A stretch of 24,330 nt of DNA from a virus. Of the stretch, positions 10,001 through 16,456 are shown piece after piece. A model generated the notes under the pieces. The model made no database searches and had not been told where the DNA came from. It was given only the letters and a program-made list of their open reading frames with translations. A program made the translations under genes and the position numbers. The DNA lies in IMG/VR virus record IMGVR_UViG_3300027906_000150, positions 1 to 24,330 of that record; one strand, 5' to 3'. The stretch's first letter is position 1. Each line of letters opens with the position of its first letter.

Positions 10001-11087
10001 ACATATTACAGGTAGTGGTACATTCAATGTACTTGGTAATGCTGGAATTAGATGGGTTCCAAATAATGTTGGTGAAGGTACAATATTCACTATTGCTGGT
10101 GGTGCTGAATCTATCACTATCAATCCTGATGAGAAGCAAATGCTCTTCTCCTTTACTGGAGAACATCAGGTCAGCTTCACTGCCAACCCACCAGAGGAAG
10201 GAACAGAGATTCTTATTTCTGGTACATCTGGAGATCCATTACTTACATTTGCAGAGCAACCATTTGTTCAGACGAAGATCAGTGGCGAAGTTCGCTTTAC
10301 TGTTCATCGCAGTATATTTGGTACTGGTTCACTTTACACAATCAGTGGTGCAGCAGAGTCTATTGCAGTCAATCCAGAAGAAGAACAAATTCTCTTCTCT
10401 GTTGCTGGAGAGTCTACAGTCAGAACTACAAGTTCTTATGTTGGTACTGGATCTCTCAGAAAACTCAGTGGTTCTGCGGAATCTATCAGCTTCAATCCAG
10501 ACGAGAAGCAGCTCTTATTCTCCTTTACTGGAGCTGGTACACAATCCACTACCACGAGAGAGATTGGAACAGGAACCCTGTCCACCACTGGAGAAGCAGG
10601 AGTTCTTGTCAGATTCGCACACACTGGAGAAGGTACAATATCTCTCAGTGGAGATGCTCATACAACCAGAACAAGAGATTACGTTGGATTTGGTACATTC
10701 AGAAAACTTTCTGGTACTGCGGAATCTATCAGCTTCAATCCAACAGAAAGAGATATGCTCTTCTCGTTCCACGGAACAAGAATTGCAGAAATTACAACAG
10801 TCGCAGAACTCAGCAAAGGCGGTACTCTTGTCGTTGGAAGCACATCGGGAGATCCAAATCTCACATTTGCAGAGCAACCATATGTCAACATTGATGTTAC
10901 AGGTGACAGTTATGACATTCGCACCCGTGCATATCAAGGATCTGGAACTCTATCTAATCTTCACAGTGCAGATGAATCACTTGCTCTTGCTCCATACATC
11001 GGTAGCGGTACTACAAGAATTAGTGGAATTGCAATTGTACAAGTACAACTATTCCAGCCAGCACACGTACAGGTCTGGATTATATAA
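4077..11087 (+). CDS. Giant repeat-rich virion protein, probable fibre (2336 aa)
   Basis: ATG 4077 is preceded by AGG at 4069-4071. Residues 1-160 are unique, apart from early DYG motifs. From about residue 200 the protein is built of short beta units of about 21 residues with the form h-G-x-G-x-h-x-x-h-x-G-x-A. A 40-residue longer form, G-G-S-A-E-S-x-x-x-N-P-x-E-K-Q-h-L-F-S-F-x-G, occurs about 14 times. Its LFSF part lies near residues 264, 524, 785, 1057, 1318, 1569, 1776, 1857, 1938, 2022, 2105, 2144 and 2228, with a degenerate copy near 1636. In residues about 340-1480 a second, Cys-containing module (VTAVSGCIKVAPGTTLSI; DYGWILGTV; GMPSCIYG) alternates with it. T4-like cyanophages carry large AAES/LFSF repeat proteins, usually called structural or tail-fibre-like. 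No signal peptide or enzyme motif is seen. Function beyond a large extended virion protein is inference. Confidence 0.75.
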   Translation: MTTFFYKSGGRISRYLIDYGTYPIAQLRIDTLDDFWEEQYQTRRIEEITYGTVGDAGAYGIGSKIKSLRSTSYTGDDDQWSNGGYFIVGESGTSIGRFTNAWESRSYNYYPGIIDYYTELDYGLISNTPTTINDCGSITVGVVNESVDHGHIWIETTQWAFLPDIKVISAVSWKATEAFVGDGRLWSWGEQSSPAVYGSITDGKVRISGTADVDFSPAIDGRGVAPLQGTSGIVFSPSIVGVGTLSKFTGTAYSLTVNPYEKQILFSFTGVLGEVRAANYYGSGYLKNFSNTDGDKSFAYVGSGSIRLFARKLYSPSDEKHTESYNPSSIVVWNSVDWGTIGGCNNIETISTSSDVTGVSTGCIVKIDQGVTARVDTSYQIAANNNAASNFIDYGEVAHSHTTFENRGNILVTSNLMPLGDIKIDPTKGAGTIFKPNWVGRGTIKITGDAKLPLFASVLADGLFKVGGAAITNFALGTPGTGLFKISSLTNTPRSRIHIGSGNLRKLGGSAESITINPTEKQLLFSFVGEHQVKFGYGTWQGSGNIKNLAGGIETGTFDYVGSGSIITWNKLEEAVTSAYNCSSVVPWVDLNYGLILDRNNTTCVTDSGDKTSNVTAVSGCIKVAPGTTLSIADPNTYTIPSQQTLPSITEDYGSVAKSTPITRDYGWILGTVTHGMPSCVYGEIDVSGSAAIKFIPNWVGSGILKLSGDAKLPLFASHITEGPFGPLTGAAITNFSLGAPGDGLFDIVGDTLTSVGRNEIIDGLLSTFSGAAESVAWNPEETQMLFSFTGGYSSLEFSYGSFIGDGVLFTFSGGDEKGTFSYNGSGSILTWNKLEEAITYFYNCSSIVEFGVYDYGELVDLSNVACVLDSGDKTSDVTAVSGCIKVEPGTTLSIAPNNTYTIPSQTTIPSTYLDYGSVTRLAAPTDDYGWILGTVTHGMPSCIYGTIDVVGTASTQHVQGYVGGVDFVGTGLGYIYLSGEARLPLFASHTTEGPFGPLTGAAFTSLSTKSAGDGLYHIGGIGSVNIGRKEIGEGLFSTFSGSAESITWNPEETQMLFSFTGGYTDLKFAYGTFEGDGILWNFAGGDERGTFSYTGSGSIATWNKLEEAITYWYNCSSVVPWTDLDYGLLVSSAQATCVTDSGLKTGDITAVSGCIKVAPGTTLTIDSGSTYTIPSHRTVPTSFEDYGSVTRLAAPTKDYGWILGTVDDGMPSCIYGTIQISGTVDAKFQPSWTSRGGLRLDNDAKTNFSLLHNGFGTLFEFSGASEVLSAAIEGRGLFRISSLTETPRARAYEGYGTLRKISGTAVSLTVNPEETQMLFSFTGGVSSEKHTEAYSGSGFLRNFASVETRTAFDYASSGVIKLRSRTEESETHVYDLNLCYSPPHYDYGLLVSTTQATCVVDSGIKTTDVTAVSGCIKVEPGTTLAIASSNIYTIPSHLTVPTSTEDYHNITDLYRGTRDYGHILGSLSRTCPFGSIEFWNEATCAEVQVYTFVGTGESAHWSTQGIRIDNEAIVTVPPQWNGYGVLDISKFSVGSKTGFSLLHIGDGNLFSMGGAAESVRYSPDEEQLLFKVVPGPFGRWTSYDWQPSWVSKGYIKGAIGEAKTHYVPNITTTGYLKSLSGGAEAIAYSPDLGEQFVYVCVDVEGVITTTTVANSGCIKVAPGTTLEITPGVYYQVPPDPSASTTIDDRSIGQIGGEATESFTSVETGSGLVNFNNLGIASAVFFIPNYPGYGVIPVTGDARIYYTPHVIGEGIIWNYSGTAESITVNPDEKQMLFSFIGTRESEVISVTETGFGTAIFGGEVYTTTSISEDGFGTVSVLGAGDTTRSRIKVGSGTLRKLSGAAESITVNPEEKQMLFSFIGEGADSKSVVTTGDGRLFAFAGAAETTLVAWEGSGLYRISGDAYVIGSLSHVGSGTLRKFSGAAESLTVNPDERQLLFSFTGESRERHTESYDGFGSLNVYGELTHPDIDYTPHITGSGTFNVLGNAGIRWVPNNVGEGTIFTIAGGAESITINPDEKQMLFSFTGEHQVSFTANPPEEGTEILISGTSGDPLLTFAEQPFVQTKISGEVRFTVHRSIFGTGSLYTISGAAESIAVNPEEEQILFSVAGESTVRTTSSYVGTGSLRKLSGSAESISFNPDEKQLLFSFTGAGTQSTTTREIGTGTLSTTGEAGVLVRFAHTGEGTISLSGDAHTTRTRDYVGFGTFRKLSGTAESISFNPTERDMLFSFHGTRIAEITTVAELSKGGTLVVGSTSGDPNLTFAEQPYVNIDVTGDSYDIRTRAYQGSGTLSNLHSADESLALAPYIGSGTTRISGIAIVQVQLFQPAHVQVWII
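5814..8516 (+). repeat. Four in-frame long direct repeats in the giant gene (period about 783-813 bp)
   Basis: Units begin near 5814, 6603, 7416 and 8199, giving spacings of 789, 813 and 783 bp, all divisible by 3. Anchors are the CATGTGT copies at 5884, 6673, 7486 and 8269. Each unit encodes Y-N-C-S-S (diverged in the fourth), D/N-Y-G, T-C-V-x-D-S-G, VSGCIKV-x-PGTTL, Y-T-I-P-S, D-Y-G-W/H-I-L-G. A nearly identical block is found at 6237 and 7050 (GGTCCATTTGGTCCCCT), again 813 bp apart. More diverged relatives lie near 5100-5345 and 8990-9110. Confidence 0.9.
9325..10780 (+). repeat. Short direct repeats (period about 243-252 bp) in the 3' third of the giant gene
   Basis: Seven AES/LFSF units follow each other with starts near 9325, 9568, 9811, 10063, 10315, 10438 and 10681. 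Most spacings are about 243-252 bp; one is only about 120 bp, half a period. Units share nearly identical DNA, for example GGTGCAGCAGAGTCTATCAC near 9603, with the close form GGTGCAGCAGAATCT near 9846. A last degenerate unit lies near 10933-11020. Confidence 0.9.
10221..10265 (+). repeat. TSGDPxLTFAEQPxV repeat, copy 1
   Basis: Encodes TSGDPLLTFAEQPFV. A second copy lies 618 bp (206 codons) downstream, with long shared DNA such as TTTGCAGAGCAACCAT. It is separate from the AES/LFSF repeat and sits in a linker between two of its units. Confidence 0.85.
10839..10883 (+). repeat. TSGDPxLTFAEQPxV repeat, copy 2
   Basis: Encodes TSGDPNLTFAEQPYV and shares TTTGCAGAGCAACCAT with copy 1. It is located after the last intact AES/LFSF unit. 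Confidence 0.85.
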
Positions 11088-11089
11088 TT

Positions 11090-11097
11090 CATAAATA
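11090..11097 (+). promoter_or_regulatory. Possible late promoter box CATAAATA
   Basis: CATAAATA lies just after the stop of the giant gene and 26 nt before ATG 11124. It matches the NATAAATA form. It would open a new late transcript for the Mtd_N-like fibre gene. Confidence 0.55.
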
Positions 11098-11123
11098 GTT
11101 TTTGAGAAAAAGTGCGTAAATAG

Positions 11124-11582
11124 ATGACCACACAGGTACAATTTAGAAAAGGCACGACATCTGAACATGCTCAGTTTACTGGTGCTGTTGCTGAGATTAC
11201 GGTTGATACCGAAAAGAATGTAGCAGTTGTTCATGATGGGAGTGATATTGGAGGCTTTGAACTTCAAAGATCTCGTTGGGAAGTTATCAATTCTAACGGA
11301 CAATTATCATGCGGACTTCGTTATTTAATTGATACTACTAATACTGCTCTTGAATTAACAATGCCATACGAACAAAGTGGTATTGTTCCTCATGTAGGAG
11401 ATATGCTTGAAGTTGTTGACTTTAAAGCAACGTGGGCTCTAAATAATGTTACGCTTTTAGCTAGTGGTAATCAAAAGTTTTTGAATTTATTTGGGAATAG
11501 TGATACCACATTTATACTTGATGTTGCTGGCATGTATTGTCAGTTTGTTTGGGACGGAACTTTCTGGAGGATCTTAGCATGA
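11124..11582 (+). CDS. Mtd_N-like tail fibre protein (152 aa)
   Basis: Residues 1-45 (TTQVQFRKGTTSEHAQF, TGAVAEITVDTEKN, VAVVHDGSD) match the short domain known from the N-terminus of the Bordetella phage major tropism determinant (Mtd_N). It is common at fibre N-termini and in cyanophage structural proteins; the F-R-x-G-T-T, E-I/V-T-V-D-T and V-V-H-D-G motifs are all present. Residues 90-152 form a beta domain of the fibre type: VGDMLEVVDFKATWALNNVT, then FLNLFGNSDTTF, and a FVWDGTFWRIL end. The protein is short compared with fibres in which Mtd_N is followed by a long shaft. The stop overlaps the next start by 4 nt (ATGA), so the two gene products are probably made together and may assemble together. 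It is probably a structural protein near the baseplate or fibre root. Confidence 0.75.
   Translation: MTTQVQFRKGTTSEHAQFTGAVAEITVDTEKNVAVVHDGSDIGGFELQRSRWEVINSNGQLSCGLRYLIDTTNTALELTMPYEQSGIVPHVGDMLEVVDFKATWALNNVTLLASGNQKFLNLFGNSDTTFILDVAGMYCQFVWDGTFWRILA
11566..11570 (+). promoter_or_regulatory. Ribosome binding site that sets the start at 11579
   Basis: GGAGG inside the end of the Mtd_N-like gene lies 8 nt before ATG 11579. It favours this start over an in-frame upstream codon near 11537, which would add 14 residues that overlap the previous gene. Confidence 0.8.
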
Positions 11583-11947
11583 GTTTATATCTCAGTGCAA
11601 GTACAGCTGTTGTTGGACAAACAGTAGCACAATCAAATGACTTTACTGTTCATGCTCTTCGTAGAGACAAGGATGGTATGCTTCATTACACAAATGCTAG
11701 ATCTACAGAAAATGAGGTCTACGATTTTCACCGTACAGATGGTGAAGAATATACAGATTTTCTTCAAGGGCAAGAATACATTGATGCAACTCCAAATGCA
11801 GCAAGGGAGTATTCAAATGACCCTGATGATAAATACCAACAGTTCAGATTTGATTTTCGTCATCTGACTTATTTTATTGACAGTGATGGTTACTTAGTTG
11901 CAAGACTAAATAAAACATATGATCATAACACTAACGGACCTAAGTAG
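11579..11947 (+). CDS. Small structural protein of unknown function (122 aa)
   Basis: The start is ATG 11579, chosen for the GGAGG 8 nt upstream and the ATGA overlap with the previous stop. The protein begins MSLYLSASTAVVGQTVAQSN. A core rich in charged and aromatic residues follows (FTVHALRRDKDGMLHYTNAR, VYDFHRTDGEEYTDFLQGQE, KYQQFRFDFRHLTYFIDSDG). It ends YLVARLNKTYDHNTNGPK. The Y-F-I-D-S-D-G-Y-L-V-A-R-L end looks like a beta hairpin. There is no membrane or signal segment and no enzyme motif. The family is not recognised with confidence; small proteins of this kind occur between fibre genes in T4-like cyanophages. It is placed between an Mtd_N-like protein and a very large fibre, so a connector role is plausible. 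Confidence 0.7.
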   Translation: MSLYLSASTAVVGQTVAQSNDFTVHALRRDKDGMLHYTNARSTENEVYDFHRTDGEEYTDFLQGQEYIDATPNAAREYSNDPDDKYQQFRFDFRHLTYFIDSDGYLVARLNKTYDHNTNGPK

Positions 11948-11958
11948 GATTTTAACAA

Positions 11959-14900
11959 ATGGCAGATTTTAGACTCGGCAGACTGAAGTTTAAGTGGCGT
12001 GGCGATTGGGCTACGAGCACTGCTTACGTCATTGATGACATTATTAAGTATGGTGGCAACACATACGTGTGTACAATTAACCACACTTCAGCAGATTCAG
12101 TAGCAGGTTTCTATACTGATGAAGGTGGTAGCAAATGGGATCTTCATACTGAAGGTAATGTTGATACAGGAGCATGGGCTTCATCTACTTACTACAAATT
12201 AAATGATATAGTTAAGTATGGTAATATTGTTTATCGTACAACAACTGCACATAGTTCTAGTTCATCATTTGATCCTACTCAATTTACTGTTTATCTTGAA
12301 GGTCTTAATTTTGAAGATAATTGGGATCCTAATGCCGAGTATCAGAAGGGAGACGTTGTAACCTATAAGGGTTATAGTTATATTTCTAAAGGAATTCATA
12401 CTACTGCTACAACTCCTAATGTAGACACAACCAATTGGGAAGTATTAACAACTGGTTTCTCTGCTGAAGGTGAATATGTCGGAGCAACAACATACGCCCC
12501 AGGTGATGTTGTAAGATATGGTGGTAATACATTTGTAAACATTGTAGGTTCTACTGGTGTTGCTCCTACTAATACTGGTAATTGGAAATTACTCAGTGAA
12601 GGTTTAAGTTGGACAGGTAACTGGGATGCTGGTACTGTTTATCAGAAAGGTCATGTTGTTAATAGAAACTCCAACTCATATGTTTGTAAAGCAGATGACG
12701 TAACTGGTGCTGCTACTGCTCCTGAATTAGATCCAAACGGTGCATATTGGAATTACGTTGCACAGGGTGGTGACACTGCACAAGTTCTCCAAGACACTGG
12801 AGACCTTCTCTATCAGGCAGCAAGTGGTGTTAATAGAATTGCACTACCAACAGGGTCTACAGGTACAGCAGCGGAGCAAGCAGAAGCATCTGGTCAGATT
12901 CTAACTGTTGGTGGTTCTCCACTACTTCCAAATTGGGAGAGAAATAATGTAACTGATAGTGTTTATTATGTTACTAAGGATGGATCTGATGCTAACAGTG
13001 GTAGAAATATCTCTAGAGGTTTTGCTTCACTAAGACATGCTTGTGATACTATCGGAGCATTATCTGGTAATCTCAAGCCATCTGCTGGAAATCCAATTAC
13101 AATTTTTGTTAAAGCAGGTGAGTATCAAGAACAACTTCCAATCCTTGTTCCTGAGCATGTTTCAATTATCGGTGACAACCTAAGAACTTCTGTTCTTAAG
13201 CCTGCTCCTGGTTCTTCTGATATGCAAGCATTAGTACTTGCAACTAGTGTAAATCATCTTAAGTTTGGTGATACTGTTTGGAACGATGCTGGCACTAAGA
13301 GTGCTATGGTTCTAGATTCTGATTATGCAAATAATGTTCATCTACTTAATTTAACAGGTGGAGCATGGACTACTGGTGATAAGTACCTTGATCTTGTTAG
13401 CAATATTGCTTCAGATGGTTCTTCATTACTTACAGCAAACAAGACATTTATTGCTCATAATGCATATCATCAACATGTAAATGATGATGGTGCTGTAACT
13501 GGAGATGAATCAACAGTTAAGACTCGTCTTACTGAGTTAGTTGAAGCTATTGCATTCAACATTAAGCATGGTTCTAACAATAAAGTTTATGAGTATACTC
13601 AAGCTTTAGTTGGTGGTACTGCAATTACAGGAAATAATACTCAGGATACTACTCTTCTTACATATCTTGCTGCTGCCGCACAAGATTGTGCAAGCAATGT
13701 ATCAGTAGCAGTCGCATCAGGTAATACTGAGTCTCAAACAATTGACGCAACACTTACTGCTGATACTAATAATCCTAAGTGTCCTACTGTAAGATCTGCT
13801 ATTAATACACATGTAAACTTTGTTACTGCTGCTATTGCTCTTGGGGGCATGGGTAATTCTGGTGTTATACAAGAACCTTTTATCTCAATATCTTCAGCAG
13901 GTACTCGTGATAATGATGAATCTACATTCTGTCTATTAGGTTCACACACTACTCTTAATGATCTAGTGTTTGAAGGAATGAGTGGATTTGTTCCTTCTGG
14001 TTCTGATGATAAGGACATGGATACCGCTACAGTTAAGGGTGTCTTCTTTAGATTTAATCCTAACTCATCTGTTCAGAAATCACCATATATTCAAAACTGT
14101 ACAATCTTTGGTAGTGCAGCAGTTGGTGTTCTTCTTGATGGTGCGGTACATGCTCATTACAATCTATCGTCAAGTCCGTCTTATAAGACAATGGTGTTTG
14201 ACTCCTTCACTCAAGTCCTAGACGGTGGTGTTGGTTTCTATGTTACTAACGGTGCTGCAACTGAGATTGTATCATCCTTCACATACTACGCACATATTTC
14301 TTACACCTGTACACGTGGTGGTAGAATTCGTGGTGTTACTGGTAACTCATCTTACGGTAAGTACGGTGCAATTGCTAGAGGATTTGATACTACTGAAACA
14401 ACCATTGATGGTAATGTTAAAGGTCTTCGTCTTTCACTTGATAAGAATGCAGATAATTTCCCAATCTCAAGTGGTCTTCAGATCGGAGAATATCTTGTTG
14501 GACAAACATCAGGTGCTGTTGGTGAATTAAGAAATGACCAGTCTAACTCTGGATATCTTTATTACTTCCCAGTTAAGGGAACATTCACACAAGGTGAAGA
14601 TGTAACATCCCAGACATCTAATATTACAGGAACACTTGTAAACAATACAGATGCTGTTAGTGGACAAAAAGGTTTTGCTCTCGTTGTTACTGGTTTAACA
14701 ACTGGTCCTGACGCTGGTGGTTCTGTTGAACTAGTAGATAATGGTGTTAACGATGACTCTGGTTCATATGTTATTACCAGCTCTAGTTATGATGCTCCAG
14801 ATGGACGTGGTACTTTAGTTGTTGCTGCTAGAGGTGCTTTAGGAACTTCTGCTGCTGCACAGTCTGGTACTGATGATATTGACCACTTTAAGGAAAATAT

Positions 14901-16401
14901 TAACGGAACTTCAACATCTCTTACTGCTGGAATAACTTCTAGTGATGGTCCTACTTTCAATATTAATATTGATAGTACAAATGGAATGGTCTCTAGTGGT
15001 TACGTTGTTATTAATAATGAGATGTTCCTCATTACTCAGTTCTTTGGATCAACTCAGATTGAAGTTACTAGAGCACAAGAAGGAACTGTTGCAGGAAACC
15101 ATAATGTTGGTGATGCTGTAACTATCTTTGATCCTCCTGCAAGAGGTCAAGATAAGTTGATTGAAGATGTTAATAATACTAGCACTTCCTTCCGTGTTAA
15201 AGCTGCGAATGTTGCATTCGGTGTTAATGACTTAATTAAGATTGGTAGTGAGTTTGGTAAATTAACTGCTGTAACTCCAGACACAACTGGTATTACATCA
15301 TTCTTATTTGCTGATGAGAAAGTTGTTGCTGCTGGTGATGGACAGGAATTCAAGACTCGTTATCGTTACTCTCAAGTTCGCTTGACTGCTCACGACTTCT
15401 TGGATGTTGGTACTGGAAGTAAAGCTAATACTAATTGGCCTGGTCTTCCACTTTCACCAAATATTCCTTCACAGGAAACCAGCGAAGATCGCCCAGGTCG
15501 TGTTTACTACGTATCTACTGACCAAGATGGTAACTTCTCTGTTGGTAAGTACTTTAGGGTTGAACAGGCAACTGGTAAGGCAACCTTGGATGCTACAGCG
15601 TTCAACTTGGATGGTCTATCAACATTGAGATTGGGTGCTATTGGTGCTCAGTTAGGTGCTACTATTAACGAGTTCTCAACTGATGGAACTCTATCTCAAA
15701 ATAGTCCTAACAAATGTCCTACACAGTCTGCTGTTAAGACATATGTTGATGGTTTAAGTGCTGTTGTAGGAGACTTTAGTATTGCTGGAAACTTGACAGT
15801 TAAAGGTACTACAACTTCTGTTAACTCAGTTACTTTAACTTCTAAGGATCGCAACATTGAATTGGGTACTGTTGCTGTTGGTGCATTTACTGGTGACATT
15901 GCTGCTTCAGCTGCAACTATCACAAATGTAAGTGATACAACCAATATTGCTCCTGGTGTTGAAATAACAATTTCTTCTGGAAATGGAACAGTTACTGGTC
16001 CTTCTAACCACAGAGTTTTAAGTATTTCTGGTACTACTGTAACCTTAGATCAGACCTTTGGTGGAAGTGGAACTGCTACATCAGTTTCGTTTGCAACAAC
16101 TGGTGCAACAGATGTTACCGCCGATGGAGGTGGACTTACAATTAAGGGAGATTCCGACAAGACACTTTTGTGGGATAACATCTCTAATAGCTTTGATTTC
16201 AACCAAGGTGTTAACCTTGAAACTGGATTAGAATTTACGATTGGTGACACTAGTGTTCTAAGTGCAACTACTGTTCTTGGTAAAACTATTGAAACTGATT
16301 TCAGTTCAAAAGATGATAGTAAAATCCCAACAGTGAAAGCTGTTACTGATTACGTTGCAAATGCAGTGACAGCTGCTACTTTCTTTGCATCTGCAATATA
16401 A
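11959..16401 (+). CDS. Large fibre with sugar-binding-like repeats and pectin-lyase-like region (1480 aa)
   Basis: ATG 11959 has AGGA 9 nt upstream. Residues about 13-268 hold five repeats of some 50 residues of the form W/Y-x-x-x-x-x-Y-x-x-x-D-h-V-x-Y-x-G-x-x-Y ... W-x-x-L-x-x-G (for example YQKGDVVTYKGYSYISKG), resembling small carbohydrate-binding modules of the CBM5/12 (chitin-binding type 3) kind. A fibre linker follows (SGQILTVGGSPLLPNW). Residues about 332-810 start with VYYVTKDGSDANSG and ITIFVKAGEYQEQLPILVPE, the signature of right-handed beta-helix (pectin-lyase-like) proteins. The C-terminal part has FSTDGTLSQNSPNKCPTQSA-VKTYVDG and ends IPTVKAVTDYVANAV, two fibre-type trimerisation segments. 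It probably forms a trimeric fibre or tailspike-like protein; I see no proven catalytic residue, so sugar binding is likelier than cleavage. Confidence 0.75.
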   Translation: MADFRLGRLKFKWRGDWATSTAYVIDDIIKYGGNTYVCTINHTSADSVAGFYTDEGGSKWDLHTEGNVDTGAWASSTYYKLNDIVKYGNIVYRTTTAHSSSSSFDPTQFTVYLEGLNFEDNWDPNAEYQKGDVVTYKGYSYISKGIHTTATTPNVDTTNWEVLTTGFSAEGEYVGATTYAPGDVVRYGGNTFVNIVGSTGVAPTNTGNWKLLSEGLSWTGNWDAGTVYQKGHVVNRNSNSYVCKADDVTGAATAPELDPNGAYWNYVAQGGDTAQVLQDTGDLLYQAASGVNRIALPTGSTGTAAEQAEASGQILTVGGSPLLPNWERNNVTDSVYYVTKDGSDANSGRNISRGFASLRHACDTIGALSGNLKPSAGNPITIFVKAGEYQEQLPILVPEHVSIIGDNLRTSVLKPAPGSSDMQALVLATSVNHLKFGDTVWNDAGTKSAMVLDSDYANNVHLLNLTGGAWTTGDKYLDLVSNIASDGSSLLTANKTFIAHNAYHQHVNDDGAVTGDESTVKTRLTELVEAIAFNIKHGSNNKVYEYTQALVGGTAITGNNTQDTTLLTYLAAAAQDCASNVSVAVASGNTESQTIDATLTADTNNPKCPTVRSAINTHVNFVTAAIALGGMGNSGVIQEPFISISSAGTRDNDESTFCLLGSHTTLNDLVFEGMSGFVPSGSDDKDMDTATVKGVFFRFNPNSSVQKSPYIQNCTIFGSAAVGVLLDGAVHAHYNLSSSPSYKTMVFDSFTQVLDGGVGFYVTNGAATEIVSSFTYYAHISYTCTRGGRIRGVTGNSSYGKYGAIARGFDTTETTIDGNVKGLRLSLDKNADNFPISSGLQIGEYLVGQTSGAVGELRNDQSNSGYLYYFPVKGTFTQGEDVTSQTSNITGTLVNNTDAVSGQKGFALVVTGLTTGPDAGGSVELVDNGVNDDSGSYVITSSSYDAPDGRGTLVVAARGALGTSAAAQSGTDDIDHFKENINGTSTSLTAGITSSDGPTFNINIDSTNGMVSSGYVVINNEMFLITQFFGSTQIEVTRAQEGTVAGNHNVGDAVTIFDPPARGQDKLIEDVNNTSTSFRVKAANVAFGVNDLIKIGSEFGKLTAVTPDTTGITSFLFADEKVVAAGDGQEFKTRYRYSQVRLTAHDFLDVGTGSKANTNWPGLPLSPNIPSQETSEDRPGRVYYVSTDQDGNFSVGKYFRVEQATGKATLDATAFNLDGLSTLRLGAIGAQLGATINEFSTDGTLSQNSPNKCPTQSAVKTYVDGLSAVVGDFSIAGNLTVKGTTTSVNSVTLTSKDRNIELGTVAVGAFTGDIAASAATITNVSDTTNIAPGVEITISSGNGTVTGPSNHRVLSISGTTVTLDQTFGGSGTATSVSFATTGATDVTADGGGLTIKGDSDKTLLWDNISNSFDFNQGVNLETGLEFTIGDTSVLSATTVLGKTIETDFSSKDDSKIPTVKAVTDYVANAVTAATFFASAI

Positions 16402-16407
16402 TTCAAT

Positions 16408-16415
16408 TATAAATA
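16408..16415 (+). promoter_or_regulatory. T4-type late promoter box TATAAATA
   Basis: A perfect TATAAATA lies 7 nt after the stop of the 1480-aa gene, in a 55-nt gap. Transcription would start near 16421 and give a leader of about 36 nt with GGAG at 16445-16448, 8 nt before ATG 16457. It would drive the small beta protein and probably the duplicated cassette. Confidence 0.8.
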
Positions 16416-16456
16416 AAACAACAAACCATTTGATTTAAAAATACGGAGAAACCCCC

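Noticed and set aside
5814-11020. CRISPR-like or non-coding repeat array
   Set aside because: The repeats are hundreds of bases long, keep one reading frame throughout, and vary mostly at synonymous or conservative sites. They are protein repeats.
11088-11123. Hairpin TTTTTGAGAAAAA between the giant gene and the Mtd_N-like gene
   Set aside because: The stem is only A-T pairs with a 3-nt loop and no following T tract, so it is too weak to call a terminator.
11537-11578. Upstream start for the 122-aa protein adding 14 residues
   Set aside because: It would overlap the Mtd_N-like gene by 46 nt and has no ribosome binding site, while ATG 11579 has GGAGG 8 nt upstream and the common ATGA overlap.
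11124-11582. Diversity-generating retroelement suggested by the Mtd_N-like domain
   Set aside because: No reverse transcriptase gene and no template/variable repeat pair with adenine-specific differences was seen in the window. Mtd_N-like domains occur in many fibres without such elements.
12955-14400. Active depolymerase in the 1480-aa fibre
   Set aside because: The beta-helix-like sequence alone does not show catalysis; I could not identify a convincing set of active-site residues, and many fibres have this fold without enzyme activity.
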